Part shown: positions 42,812 to 51,375 of the stretch, piece by piece
How the letters are laid out: the number at the start of each line of letters is the position of its first letter
Position numbering within the stretch: the stretch's first letter is position 1
NCBI RefSeq assembly: GCF_900113245.1
Contig: NZ_FOOQ01000001.1
Coordinates: 186,001 to 250,000 of the forward strand
Length of the DNA stretch: 64,000 bases
Source: Halopelagius inordinatus
Lineage (GTDB): Archaea > Halobacteriota > Halobacteria > Halobacteriales > Haloferacaceae
Direction of reading: 5' to 3'
Notes under the pieces: generated by a model
Databases searched by the model: none
What the model was told of the DNA's origin: nothing
What the model saw: only the letters and a program-made list of their open reading frames with translations
Program-made: the position numbers and the translations under genes

Positions 42812-42884
42812 TGGGACCGCCCGGATTTGAACCGGGGTCACGGGCACCCAAGGCCCGAAGTATACCAGGCTAACCCACGGTCCC
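42812..42884 (-). tRNA. tRNA-Pro (UGG)
   Basis: 73-base cloverleaf on the minus strand. Acceptor GGGACCG/CGGTCCC with discriminator A at 42812, T-arm CCCGG TTCAAAT CCGGG, anticodon stem CGGGC/GCCCG around loop CTTGGGT giving anticodon UGG. No intron; CCA not encoded. Three partial copies of its 3' end lie downstream (42425-42753), and a 30-base piece of its end plus flank recurs at 42411. Confidence 0.95.
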
Positions 42885-42950
42885 GCGTACTGTTCTCTGT
42901 CTGTCCGCGTGTAAAGCGTTTCGTTCGTCCGAACCGGACGAGAGGAAGTG

Positions 42951-44804
42951 TCACAGCCCCCAGATGGCGGCGATACCCACCGTCGTCACGACGGCGAAGA
43001 TGAGTTGTAAGGGGCCGCCGACGCGGAGGTAGTCGGTGAACTTGTAGCCGCCGGGACCGTAGACGAACAGGTTGGTCTGGTAGCCGACGGGCGTCATGAA
43101 CGCCGTCGAGGCGGCGAACGTCACCGCGAGGATGAACGCAAACGCGTTCGACCCGAGCGTCTGTGCCGTCTCCACGGCGACGGGAATCATGAGGACGACG
43201 CTCGCGTTGTTCGAGACGAGGTTCGTCAACAGGGCGGTGACGACGTAGAACACCGCGAGGACGCCCACCATCGGAAGCACGTCGCCGGTCCGAACGACGA
43301 ACTCGGCGAGAAGTCCCGCCGCGCCCGACGTCTCCATCGCGATGCCGAGGGGGATGACGCCCGCGAGTAAGAAGACGATGTCCCACTGCACCGCGTCGTA
43401 CAGTTCCGTGGGGCGGAGACACCGCGTCGCGACCATCGCCAACGCGCCCGCGAGCGCCGAGACGACGATGGGGAGGATATCGAGTGCGGCGACGGCGACG
43501 ACGGCGGCGACGATTCCCACCGCGACGGGAATCTTCTCCTCGCGGTAGTCGCTGCGCTCTATCTCTTGGGCGACGATGAAGTTCCGGTTGACGTCGAGGC
43601 GTTCGATGCTGCTCGTCGTCGCCTGCACGAGGAGGGTGTCGCCGACGCGAAGCGGGATGTTGTCCATCCGCCGTCGGATGATGTCGCCGCCCCGGCGGAT
43701 GGCGAGGACGGTGGCGTCGTACCGTTGCCGGAACCCCGCGGAGACGAGCGATTCGCCGACCAGAAACGACCCCGGCGCGACGACGACTTCGACGAGGTTC
43801 TGCCCCGCCTCGCCCGCTTCGAGTTCCTCTTCGTCTACGGTCACGTTGGGGACGAGGTCCATCCCTTCTACGTCGAGCAGTTCCACGAGCGTATCGCGGT
43901 CGGTCCGAAGCGCGAACACGTCGCCCGGATGTATCTCCTTGGGACCGAGCGGTTCGAGGAACACCTCGCCCTCGCGGACGAGTTGGATGAGGTCGACGTC
44001 GAACTCCGTCTCGACGAGCGCCCTCTGGACCTGTTGGCCGACCAGCGGCGAGTCCTCGCGGACGACGACTTCGGTGAGGTAGTCGGCCATCTCGAACTCC
44101 TCCGTCAGGTCGACGCGGGGTTTGATTCGCTCGGGGGTGAGCCACTGACCCACCGTTAGCAGGTACGCCGCGCCGACGACGGAGACGAGTGCGCCGAGGG
44201 CGGTGAACTCGAACATCGAGAACGTCCGCCCGATGAGGCGACCCGACAGTTCCGACGCGAGGATGTTCGTCGAGGTGCCGATGAGCGTGAGCATCCCGCC
44301 GAACATCGAGGCGTAAGAGAGCGGAAGCAGCAGTTTCGACGGCGACGTGCCGCCGCGTTCCGCCAGGTCGGTCACCATCGGCATGAGGATGGCGACGGCG
44401 GCGGTGTTGTTGATGAAGCCGGATATCGGCCCGACGATGCCGATGGTCGCGCCCAACTGCCGCAGGAGGCTGTCTTCGGTGAACGGGGATATCTTCGCGC
44501 TGATCAACTGGATGACGCCCGTTCGTTGCACCCCATCGCTCAGGACGAACATCGCGAGGACGGTGAGCGTCGCGGTGCTGGAAAAGCCCGAGAGCGCGTC
44601 CGCCGGATAGTTCTCGAAGAGGACGATGGGCTCTGCGAGGACGCCGACGCCGACGAAAATCGCCGACAGCGGTTGCGTCAGCATGAGCGCCATCATCACG
44701 CCGATGGCGGTGATATCGACGGGGACGGGTTCCCGCACGAAAAAGACGAGAGCGACGAGGACGATCGCGAAGACGACGAGTACGCCCGGAGCTATCGCTG
44801 CCAC
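42951..44804 (-). CDS. SLC13/DASS-type permease with two RCK-C domains
   Basis: 617-residue membrane transporter. Two halves of membrane helices (about 1-215 and 415-617) flank a cytosolic pair of TrkA-C/RCK-C domains (about 225-305 and 320-400; SPLVGQQVQRALVETEFDVDLIQLVREG). Signatures FINNTAAVAILMP and LVSNNASVVLMIP are the SLC13 SNT-like hairpins that bind Na+ and substrate (dicarboxylates, sulfate). The RCK-C domains imply ligand regulation. Start is a GTG at 44804. The tRNA-Pro locus lies just past its 3' end. Confidence 0.88.
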   Translation of the reverse strand: MAAIAPGVLVVFAIVLVALVFFVREPVPVDITAIGVMMALMLTQPLSAIFVGVGVLAEPIVLFENYPADALSGFSSTATLTVLAMFVLSDGVQRTGVIQLISAKISPFTEDSLLRQLGATIGIVGPISGFINNTAAVAILMPMVTDLAERGGTSPSKLLLPLSYASMFGGMLTLIGTSTNILASELSGRLIGRTFSMFEFTALGALVSVVGAAYLLTVGQWLTPERIKPRVDLTEEFEMADYLTEVVVREDSPLVGQQVQRALVETEFDVDLIQLVREGEVFLEPLGPKEIHPGDVFALRTDRDTLVELLDVEGMDLVPNVTVDEEELEAGEAGQNLVEVVVAPGSFLVGESLVSAGFRQRYDATVLAIRRGGDIIRRRMDNIPLRVGDTLLVQATTSSIERLDVNRNFIVAQEIERSDYREEKIPVAVGIVAAVVAVAALDILPIVVSALAGALAMVATRCLRPTELYDAVQWDIVFLLAGVIPLGIAMETSGAAGLLAEFVVRTGDVLPMVGVLAVFYVVTALLTNLVSNNASVVLMIPVAVETAQTLGSNAFAFILAVTFAASTAFMTPVGYQTNLFVYGPGGYKFTDYLRVGGPLQLIFAVVTTVGIAAIWGL

Positions 44805-44874
44805 GTGAGTCTCGTCCCCCCCGCGGCTGAAAAACCATCTGGAGTCCGACGCCTCCGCCGGATATCAGCGGCAG

Positions 44875-46935
44875 TCACAGGTCCTCGTCGGACAGTTCCA
44901 TGTCCGCGACGATGTCGTAGGGGTCGACGCCGTTGCGGATGTTGTCGAGGATGCGGAACGCGTCTTTCGGCGAGAGGAAGTGCCGGCATATCGCCCGGCC
45001 CAACGGCGTCGGTTCGAAGCCGTCGATGAACTCCCATTCGAGCAGTTTGCCGATAGCGTGTTTCGTCGGCACGTCGCCGAGCATCCCGTCGTTGAGGCGC
45101 TTTGCCCGTTTCCCCGCGACGATGACGTTCGCCAGCGTCTCCTCGACTGCGGCGGACTCGTCGTAGACGGTCATCACGTCCTCCATCTCGCCTTTCAGCA
45201 GTTTGAACGCCACCTCGTCTTCTGTCATCTCCATCGAGTTGTGGTAGACGCAGTCGGGTTCGACGAGGACGTACACCTTCCCCTTGTCGTGGTAGTCGGG
45301 CCGCCCCGCCCGCCCGAGCATCTGCTCGAACTCCTGCACGGAGAGCCACTCGATACCCATCGCGAGCGAATCGAAGACGACCTGCGAGGCGGGAAAGTCC
45401 ACGCCCGCCGCGAGTGCCGCCGTCGTGACGACCGCCGCGAGGTCCTGATTGCCGAACTGGCGTTCGACGCGCTTCCGTTGGCCGTAGTCGAGGCCCGCGT
45501 GGTACGGCGCAGAGGAGTACTGCAGTTTCCGGGAGATTTCGTGACACCGCCGCCGGGAGTTGGTGAAGATGATCGTCTGTCCCCGATAGCCCTTCGACGA
45601 CTTCGAGTCGAACTCGCGCGTGACGAGTTTGTCGGCGATGTCGGGTTTCTCCCTGCCGTCCGCGAACGTCACGTGTCGCTCTATCGGTACCGGCCGTTCC
45701 TCGAACTCGATGAGCGTCGCCCGAAGACTCCGAGCCAACACGTCGGGGTTTCCGACCGTCGCGGAGAGATACACCCACTGCGCGCCGCCGTACGCCTCGC
45801 GCCGTTTCGCCCGCGTCTCGCAGTAGTACTTGAGCCGGGATATCATCCCGTCGAGGCGGTGGCCGCGTTCGCCCTCCTTCAGCGTGTGCACCTCGTCGAT
45901 GACGACGGTACCGATGTCGCCGAGGTCCTTGCCCGTCCGGAGGGCGTGGTCGATACCCTCGTAGGTGCCGACGATGACGTCCGCACCGGGGTCGAAGCGG
46001 TTGCCGTCGTCGTTGATGCGGGAGGCGCCGACGCGGATGGTCACGTCGACGAGGTCGCCGTACCGCTCTTCGAAGTCTTCGTGCTTCTGGTTCGCGAGGG
46101 CGACGAGGGGGACGAGAAACAGCAGTTTCCCCTCGCCTTTCAGCGCTCGGTTTATCCCCGCGAGTTCGCCGACGAGCGTCTTCCCCGTCGCCGTCGCACT
46201 CACGACGAGTTGGTCGCGGCCCTCGAACAGTCCGTTATCGACGGCGAGCGACTGCACCGGAAGCAGGCTGTCGAACCGGTCTTCGGTGAGTCCCTGCAGT
46301 TTCGGATGCAGGTCGAGACTCGACGTGGGGACCAGGTCGATGTCGTCCGTCGTCGCGCTGACGGTGTCGAATCGCGTCAGGTCGGGGTCCAGACCGCCTT
46401 TCAGAAGGTTCTCGATGCGGTCTAAGTCCTTCGTCTCCAAGAGGAGGTCTTCGAGTCGGTCCTGTGCGGCACCGGTGAGCGAACCGGCCCCAGAGAGGTC
46501 GAGTTCGCGTTCGAGTTCGCGCTTGGCGCAGTCGGGGCAGATGTGGTCGCGGTCGGCTTTGATGGCCGTCTCCTCGGTGATCGGCGAGTACCGACCGCTC
46601 GACGCGCAGTACCGGCACGTCCGCACCGCCACCGCCTCCAACTGGTAGCCGTCGAGCATCTCCTTTATCTCCTCGCGGGCGTTCGGCGCGGTCTGTTGGG
46701 AGATGCGGATGCGCGACGCTCGACGGGCGAGTTCGACGAACTGGCTCGGGTCCCGCGGTTCGTCGCTGGAACCGCGCTTGACGCGGAACTTCGCGGGCCG
46801 CGGACCGGCGTCCGTCTCCTTCAGTTCGAGCACGGCGCGGAACACGCGCTCTCCGTCGCGTTCGACCACGACGAGGTAGTTCCCCCCGGTCTGGTGGAGA
46901 AACAGCGTGTCGATGCGTCCGACCTGTTGAGACAC
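44875..46935 (-). CDS. DEAD/DEAH-box Ski2-like helicase
   Basis: 686-residue SF2 helicase. A 240-residue N-terminal domain includes a possible zinc site CRYC...CPDC (about 150-180). Helicase motifs follow: I SATATGKT (about 268), II DEVH (about 370), III LSAT (about 420), IV-VI with QMLGRAGRPDY (about 565). The Ski2/Hel308 style suggests DNA repair or RNA processing. GTG 46935 chosen because TGAAATACC lies 22-30 bases upstream; the frame continues upstream into the neighbouring cupin gene, but those residues are not helicase-like. Confidence 0.88.
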   Translation of the reverse strand: MSQQVGRIDTLFLHQTGGNYLVVVERDGERVFRAVLELKETDAGPRPAKFRVKRGSSDEPRDPSQFVELARRASRIRISQQTAPNAREEIKEMLDGYQLEAVAVRTCRYCASSGRYSPITEETAIKADRDHICPDCAKRELERELDLSGAGSLTGAAQDRLEDLLLETKDLDRIENLLKGGLDPDLTRFDTVSATTDDIDLVPTSSLDLHPKLQGLTEDRFDSLLPVQSLAVDNGLFEGRDQLVVSATATGKTLVGELAGINRALKGEGKLLFLVPLVALANQKHEDFEERYGDLVDVTIRVGASRINDDGNRFDPGADVIVGTYEGIDHALRTGKDLGDIGTVVIDEVHTLKEGERGHRLDGMISRLKYYCETRAKRREAYGGAQWVYLSATVGNPDVLARSLRATLIEFEERPVPIERHVTFADGREKPDIADKLVTREFDSKSSKGYRGQTIIFTNSRRRCHEISRKLQYSSAPYHAGLDYGQRKRVERQFGNQDLAAVVTTAALAAGVDFPASQVVFDSLAMGIEWLSVQEFEQMLGRAGRPDYHDKGKVYVLVEPDCVYHNSMEMTEDEVAFKLLKGEMEDVMTVYDESAAVEETLANVIVAGKRAKRLNDGMLGDVPTKHAIGKLLEWEFIDGFEPTPLGRAICRHFLSPKDAFRILDNIRNGVDPYDIVADMELSDEDL

Positions 46936-47035
46936 GTTCCGTGGTACGTGGACGGGGTATTTCAGCGATTCGTCTGTCCGTTGCGACGTGCTACCGATAC
47001 CCGCCCGAACGCGGGGGTCGGCGGTCCGTCCGAAC

Positions 47036-47449
47036 TTACTCCTCTTCGAGGAGTTCGATGCTGTCGTCGCCGTTCGGGACCGCACAGAGGAACGCGCCCT
47101 CCTCGTCGGAGTCGTTGCGGTACCAGTGCACCGCGCCCGCCGGGACGAGGAGCGAATCGCCCGCGGCCACCTCGTACTCGTCGCCCTCGATACCGACCGT
47201 GTACGACCCCGAGAGGACGTACTGCTCGTGTTCCACCTCGTTCGTGTGCTTCGGGACGGACGCGCCCGGTTCGAGGACGAACCGACGCACCGCGAAGTTG
47301 GGCGCGCCGTCGGACGCGTCGATGAGGACGCCCTTCGACATCCCGTCTGCCGCCCCGACCGTCTCGTAGGTCACGTCCGAGGCGCGCTTTACGACCGGTT
47401 CGGTGTCCGACGCGCGGTTCGCCTCGGGGTTCGAGTCTGCGTCGCTCAT
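47036..47449 (-). CDS. Cupin-domain protein
   Basis: 137-residue single cupin: metal motif 1 VPKHTNEVEHEQYVLSGSY (about 67-85) with two His and a Glu, and motif 2 PAGAVHWYRN (about 104-113) with the last His. First 25 residues are polar and disordered. Small cupins of this kind are often metal-dependent enzymes or sensors; substrate unknown. Lies about 100 bases upstream of the helicase start and may share its transcript, though the helicase has its own TATA-like box. Confidence 0.82.
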   Translation of the reverse strand: MSDADSNPEANRASDTEPVVKRASDVTYETVGAADGMSKGVLIDASDGAPNFAVRRFVLEPGASVPKHTNEVEHEQYVLSGSYTVGIEGDEYEVAAGDSLLVPAGAVHWYRNDSDEEGAFLCAVPNGDDSIELLEEE

Positions 47450-47538
47450 ACTTCGCAGTTCTCGCACCGACGGCCTAAGCGTTGCCACCGAGACGAACGG
47501 CGCGTCCGCGAGCGGTCTTCCGTCAGTCCGAGAACGGA

Positions 47539-47544
47539 CTTAAG
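47539..47544 (+). promoter_or_regulatory. TATA-like box (CTTAAG)
   Basis: CTTAAG 25-30 bases before ATG 47569, supporting that start for the site-2 protease. Confidence 0.55.
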
Positions 47545-47568
47545 GCGCGTCCCCGACTATACCGGTGT

Positions 47569-48741
47569 ATGCGTGGAATTCGGATCGGGAGCGTCTTCGG
47601 TATTCCCATCAAACTCGACCTCACCTTTCTCCTCGTCCTGCCGCTTTTCGCGTGGCTCATCGGGTCGGACGTGGCGGGACTCGTCGAAGGGATAAACGGA
47701 CTGTTCGGCTCTAGTATCGACGCCGTCGGACTCACAGCCGGGTCGATGCCGTGGATACTCGGAACCGCGGCGGCGGTGGGACTTTTCGTCTGCGTCCTCC
47801 TCCACGAGTTCGGCCACTCGCTCGTGGCCATGCGCTACGGGTACGAGATAGACTCCATCACGCTCTGGCTGTTCGGCGGCGTCGCCAGTTTCGCCGAGAT
47901 GCCCGAGGACTGGCGACAGGAGCTCACTATCGCCGTCGCAGGTCCTCTGGTGAGCGTCCTCGTCGGCGCCGTCTCCTACGTCGGGTTCCTCGCGACGCCC
48001 GCGATTCCCCCGGTGCGGTTCGTCCTCGGCTATCTCGCGTTGACGAACGTCCTCTTGGCGGCGTTCAACATGCTTCCGGGGTTCCCGATGGACGGCGGCC
48101 GCGTCCTCCGGGCGCTTCTCGCTCGGAAGCGCCCGCACGCGAGAGCGACGCAGATAGCCGCGGAAGTCGGCAAGGCGTTCGCGTTCGTCCTCGCCATCGT
48201 CGGACTGTTCGTGAACCTCTTTTTGGTCGCGCTCGCGTTCTTCATCTACATCGGCGCCTCCTCCGAGGCCCAACAGACCGTGATGAAGGCCGCGTTTCAG
48301 GACGTGTCCGTCCGCGACGTGATGACGCCGCGAGAGAAACTCGACACCGTGGACGAACGCGCGAGCGTCGCGGAACTCATGGACCGGATGTTCACGGAAC
48401 GACACACGGGCTACCCGGTGATGCGCAACGGCCGCCTCGTCGGGATGGTCACGCTCAACGACGCGCGCACGGTGACCGAAGTCGAACGCGACGCCTACCG
48501 CGTCGAAGACGTGATGTCGAAGGAACTCCGGACTATCACTCCCAACGCGGACGCGATGGACGCCATCGGAGCCATGCAAGAACAGAGCGTGGGTCGCCTC
48601 CCCGTCGTCGACGAGGCGGGCGAACTCGTCGGTCTCATCTCTCGGTCCGACCTCGTCACCGCGTTCAACATCATCCAGTCTCGGGGGTCGCTCCCGAGGA
48701 TTCGTTCCCGCGACCCGACGGACGTAATCGACGCCCGGTAA
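47569..48741 (+). CDS. Site-2-type (M50) membrane metalloprotease with CBS pair
   Basis: 390-residue intramembrane protease. Six membrane helices hold the zinc motif HEFGH (about residues 80-84) and the third ligand in NMLPGFPMDGG (about 164-174). The C-terminal 140 residues are a CBS pair (VRDVMTPREKL and VEDVMSKELRTI), a nucleotide sensor common in archaeal S2P proteins. Expected to cut membrane-bound regulators; the membrane-anchored regulator at 35900-36814 is the kind of substrate, but no link is shown. Confidence 0.92.
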   Translation: MRGIRIGSVFGIPIKLDLTFLLVLPLFAWLIGSDVAGLVEGINGLFGSSIDAVGLTAGSMPWILGTAAAVGLFVCVLLHEFGHSLVAMRYGYEIDSITLWLFGGVASFAEMPEDWRQELTIAVAGPLVSVLVGAVSYVGFLATPAIPPVRFVLGYLALTNVLLAAFNMLPGFPMDGGRVLRALLARKRPHARATQIAAEVGKAFAFVLAIVGLFVNLFLVALAFFIYIGASSEAQQTVMKAAFQDVSVRDVMTPREKLDTVDERASVAELMDRMFTERHTGYPVMRNGRLVGMVTLNDARTVTEVERDAYRVEDVMSKELRTITPNADAMDAIGAMQEQSVGRLPVVDEAGELVGLISRSDLVTAFNIIQSRGSLPRIRSRDPTDVIDAR

Positions 48742-48758
48742 CCCGGGAACCGGTCTCT

Positions 48759-49493
48759 CTATTCGGACTCCTCTCGGAGTTCGATTCCCGCGTTGGCCAC
48801 CAGCCACGACACCGCTTCCGAGAGCGTCGAGCGGTCGTTCGCGGTGATTTTGATGCGCGTCTCGCCGTCGCCCCGACTCGGGTAACAGCCGACGCGCACG
48901 CCGAATCGCTCTCCGACCGACGCGAGGGGGCTCGCGGCCGCCCCCTCCGGTTCCGGGGTGTAGAGCGTCCGCGTCGCCACGTCGCCGCCGAAGTCGTCGG
49001 CGACGTTCGCGAAGACGGCCGTCATCTCCTCGGGGATTCCCGGGAGGACGTAGACGTTCTCCGCGACGCATCCCGGCGCGAGGCCCTCCGGGTTCGTTAT
49101 CGGCGTCGCGCCCTCGGGCATCGACGCGTACCACTCGGGCTTCAACTCGAAGTCGATGTCGGGGTTCTCTTCGAGGATGCGGTCTATCGTCTGTTCGACG
49201 TCCGCCTCCGCGATGGGTTCGACCGCGAGTTCCCGGCCCAACCCCGCGGCGACGCCCTCCATCGTCACGTCGTCTACCGTGCCGCCGAGTCCGCCGGTAA
49301 CGACGACGGCGTCGAACGCCGCCGCCCACTCTCGAACCGTCTCGGCGATGACCGACTCCTCGTCGGGGACGACGAGGAGTCGGCTCACTTCCACGCCCCG
49401 ACTCGTCAGTTCGCGGGCCAACCACGTCGCGTTCGTGTTCTCTATGTCTCCCGCGAGGAGTTCGTTACCGACGGTGAGCACCGCAACGTCCAT
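48759..49493 (-). CDS. CinA-N/MoaB-like molybdopterin-binding-fold protein
   Basis: 244 residues: MoCF/MogA-like domain with DVAVLTVGNELLAGDIENTN and the signature VVTGGLGGTVDDVTMEGVA (about 67-85), then an 80-residue C-terminal half (GERFGVRVGCYPSRGDGETRIKITA). Matches the COG1058 N-terminal half of CinA (competence/damage-inducible A), without the C-terminal nicotinamide deamidase domain. CinA-type proteins act on ADP-ribose/FAD-like molecules; the archaeal role is unproven. Confidence 0.9.
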   Translation of the reverse strand: MDVAVLTVGNELLAGDIENTNATWLARELTSRGVEVSRLLVVPDEESVIAETVREWAAAFDAVVVTGGLGGTVDDVTMEGVAAGLGRELAVEPIAEADVEQTIDRILEENPDIDFELKPEWYASMPEGATPITNPEGLAPGCVAENVYVLPGIPEEMTAVFANVADDFGGDVATRTLYTPEPEGAAASPLASVGERFGVRVGCYPSRGDGETRIKITANDRSTLSEAVSWLVANAGIELREESE

Positions 49494-49651
49494 GTCCCAG
49501 ACTGGAACCGGCGACGGTTAACTCCGTCTCCGCCCGTCTCCGGTCTCCGCGCCCCGGTGCCTCGCGACGACTCGCTCCGCGACGGACATCCGAGCGAATC
49601 CTGTTTGAAGGGCTGAAAGTGCTGTTTTCGACGTAGTATCGCCCGCCGCGC

Positions 49652-49657
49652 TTATCT
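49652..49657 (+). promoter_or_regulatory. TATA-like box (TTATCT)
   Basis: TTATCT 24-29 bases before ATG 49681 of the DUF4112 gene. Confidence 0.55.
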
Positions 49658-49680
49658 ACGCACGGACACAAGGTCGGGGC

Positions 49681-50133
49681 ATGGTGGATACCCCGACGCG
49701 CGACTTCAGTTCCGAGTTCGACATCGAGTTCGACGGCGAACTTCCGGAGACGGTGGATAGGGCGGCTATCCATCGGATGCGAACCGTCGCTCGACTGTTC
49801 GACGACGCCATCCGCGTTCCGGGCACCGACTTCCGCATCGGTATCGACCCCATCCTCGGTGCACTCCCCGTCGCCGGTGACGTGGTCAGCGCGGGCTTTT
49901 CGCTGTACATCGTCCTCGAGTCCGCTCGATTGGGCGTCTCCTTCAGGACGCTTCTGAAGATGATAGCGAACATCGCTATCGACACCACCGTCGGGTCGGT
50001 TCCGGTTCTCGGGACTATCTTCGACTCCTTTTGGAAAGCCAACGAGTGGAACATGAAGATGGCTCTCGAGGACCTCGCGGAGGAAGCGGGCGACACCGAA
50101 GACGCGGAAGCGATAGAGATCGATATCGACTGA
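49681..50133 (+). CDS. DUF4112 small membrane protein
   Basis: 150 residues. Polar start, then RMRTVARLFDDAIRVPGTDFRIGIDPILGALPVAGD (about 32-67), the family core, followed by two hydrophobic helices (about 69-90 and 100-125, GTIFDSFWKANEWN). The pattern I-G-x-D-P-x-x-G-x-x-P-x-x-G-D is characteristic of DUF4112. Function unknown. Acidic tail ends IEIDID. Confidence 0.85.
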   Translation: MVDTPTRDFSSEFDIEFDGELPETVDRAAIHRMRTVARLFDDAIRVPGTDFRIGIDPILGALPVAGDVVSAGFSLYIVLESARLGVSFRTLLKMIANIAIDTTVGSVPVLGTIFDSFWKANEWNMKMALEDLAEEAGDTEDAEAIEIDID

Positions 50134-50493
50134 AACGGCCGTCGAGTCGGAGACGTTTCTCGTCGGTACGGGATACACCGAACGGCCGAGGGCGGGTTTC
50201 GTCTCTCGGCGACGGTATCACCTCACCTCTTTTCATCGACCGAGTGCGGACGTCTCTCGTTCTCGGAGGACGCGGATGTCGGCGACGAGAACCGGGCGGA
50301 CGTGAGTCTCGACTCCCGTCGCCTCCATCCTCGACGACTACGGGCACATCGCGCGAGACGGAGCACTCTCTGAACTGCGGTTTTCGTCGCCGTGTAACCC
50401 CATCGAGAGTAAACTGGGCGACGGACAGTCACTCCGAGACCAAACTCTTTAGGTACACCACTTTCACGGATGGGGAACGTCACTCTAGTTAGA
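50134..50493. other. Intergenic stretch without recognisable gene
   Basis: About 360 bases between DUF4112 and the HTH gene. Both strands hold only short basic frames without acidic bias or family motifs. A T-rich run CCTCTTTTC at about 50225 could end the upstream transcript. TTTAGG at 50448-50453 is the likely TATA box of the HTH gene. I see no hairpins or repeats of note. Confidence 0.6.
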
Positions 50494-50823
50494 ATGGCAG
50501 TCAGCCAAGACGGCACTCCCTCCGGGCGTTCGACCGACGACTATCTCGCCGTCCTCGGAGACCCGAACCGGCGAGTCGTGGTCGGAGTCCTCGCAGAGAC
50601 CGACCGTCCGATTTCCATCTCGTCTCTCGCACGAGAGGTCGCCGCGGAGACGCAGAACGCCTCACCCGACGCGAAGATAGCACAGACGAAGCTGTCGCTT
50701 CACCACAACCACCTCCCGAAACTGGACGCCGCGGGCGTCGTCACCTACGACTCCGAAGAGCGTCTCGTCGCCCCGGCCGACGGCTTCGAGACGGCTCTCA
50801 GCGCCGTCGAACTCGCGAACTGA
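50494..50823 (+). CDS. Small winged-helix DNA-binding protein
   Basis: 109 residues. HTH in DPNRRVVVGVLAETDRPISISSLAREV and KLSLHHNHLPKLDAAGVVTYDSEERLV (helix plus wing, about residues 23-96). Haloarchaeal short HTH family related to the ArsR/PadR winged helices, usually transcriptional regulators of unknown signal. ATG 50494 preferred; an in-frame ATG at 50470 lies too close to the TTTAGG box at 50448. Located immediately before the tRNA-His repeat array. Confidence 0.75.
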   Translation: MAVSQDGTPSGRSTDDYLAVLGDPNRRVVVGVLAETDRPISISSLAREVAAETQNASPDAKIAQTKLSLHHNHLPKLDAAGVVTYDSEERLVAPADGFETALSAVELAN

Positions 50824-50966
50824 CTCTCTCTGCGACCGGTCTCTCCGGCTCTTTTCCTCTCCGGCCGCGAGGTTTCCGCTGTGAAAATCGAATCTCGCCC
50901 GCAACTTCGCACTGCTCGGATGCTCGCCGACGCGAGCAATCGCTCACCGAGTGGTCGTCGGAAGAA

Positions 50967-51073
50967 GGTCCGGGTGCGAGAATCGAACCCGGTGCGAGAC
51001 TCGCTACGCTCGTCTCGCGTGATTCGATTTCGACGTCCGGACGTTTCACTCCTCACTTCGTTCGTCGGAAGAC
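50967..51073 (-). repeat. 107-bp tandem unit carrying a tRNA-His 3' end, copy 1
   Basis: Starts with GGTCCGGGTGCGAGAATC and GAACCC, the T-arm and acceptor end of the tRNA-His gene at 51182, then folds back: GCGAGAC, loop TCGCTACGCTC, GTCTCGC, and ATCGAA opposite TTCGAT, TCCGG opposite CCGGA. The unit ends with the flank CACTTCGTTCGTCGGAAGA. Identical to copy 2 except its last base. Confidence 0.9.
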
Positions 51074-51180
51074 GGTCCGGGTGCGAGAATCGAACCCGGT
51101 GCGAGACTCGCTACGCTCGTCTCGCGTGATTCGATTTCGACGTCCGGACGTTTCACTCCTCACTTCGTTCGTCGGAAGAA
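51074..51180 (-). repeat. 107-bp tandem unit carrying a tRNA-His 3' end, copy 2
   Basis: Second copy, 106 of 107 bases identical to copy 1, directly abutting the genuine tRNA-His gene, whose last 24 bases share the unit's start. Spacing 50967, 51074, 51181 is exactly 107 each, so the tRNA end acts as the third register of the array. Confidence 0.9.
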
Positions 51181-51181
51181 G

Positions 51182-51255
51182 GTCCGGGTGCGAGAATCGA
51201 ACCCGCGTCTCAGCCTCCACAAGGCTGAAGGATAGTCCACTACCCTAACCCGGAC
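51182..51255 (-). tRNA. tRNA-His (GUG)
   Basis: 74-base cloverleaf on the minus strand. The extra G at -1 (51255) is encoded and pairs with discriminator C73 (51182). Acceptor TCCGGGT/ACCCGGA, anticodon stem CAGCC/GGCTG with loop TTGTGGA giving GUG, T-arm GCGGG TTCGATT CTCGC. CCA not encoded. Two near-identical partial copies of its 3' end with hairpins follow downstream. Confidence 0.95.
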
Positions 51256-51375
51256 ACGCATCTACAGGTATCCCCGTGCGATTCAAATACGTTACGACTC
51301 CGCGTCGGCGTGTTCGACCGTCGCACACACCCATCGGGACGCTTTTGCCCGCGAGTGCCGTACGTCTCCGTAACC

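Noticed and set aside
50134-50469. Small genes in the gap before the HTH gene
   Set aside because: Short basic frames on both strands without acidic bias or start signals.
50967-51180. CRISPR array
   Set aside because: Only two units, no spacer of different sequence between them, and the repeat is a tRNA 3' end with a hairpin; no cas genes nearby except a nuclease-dead Cas4-like gene elsewhere.
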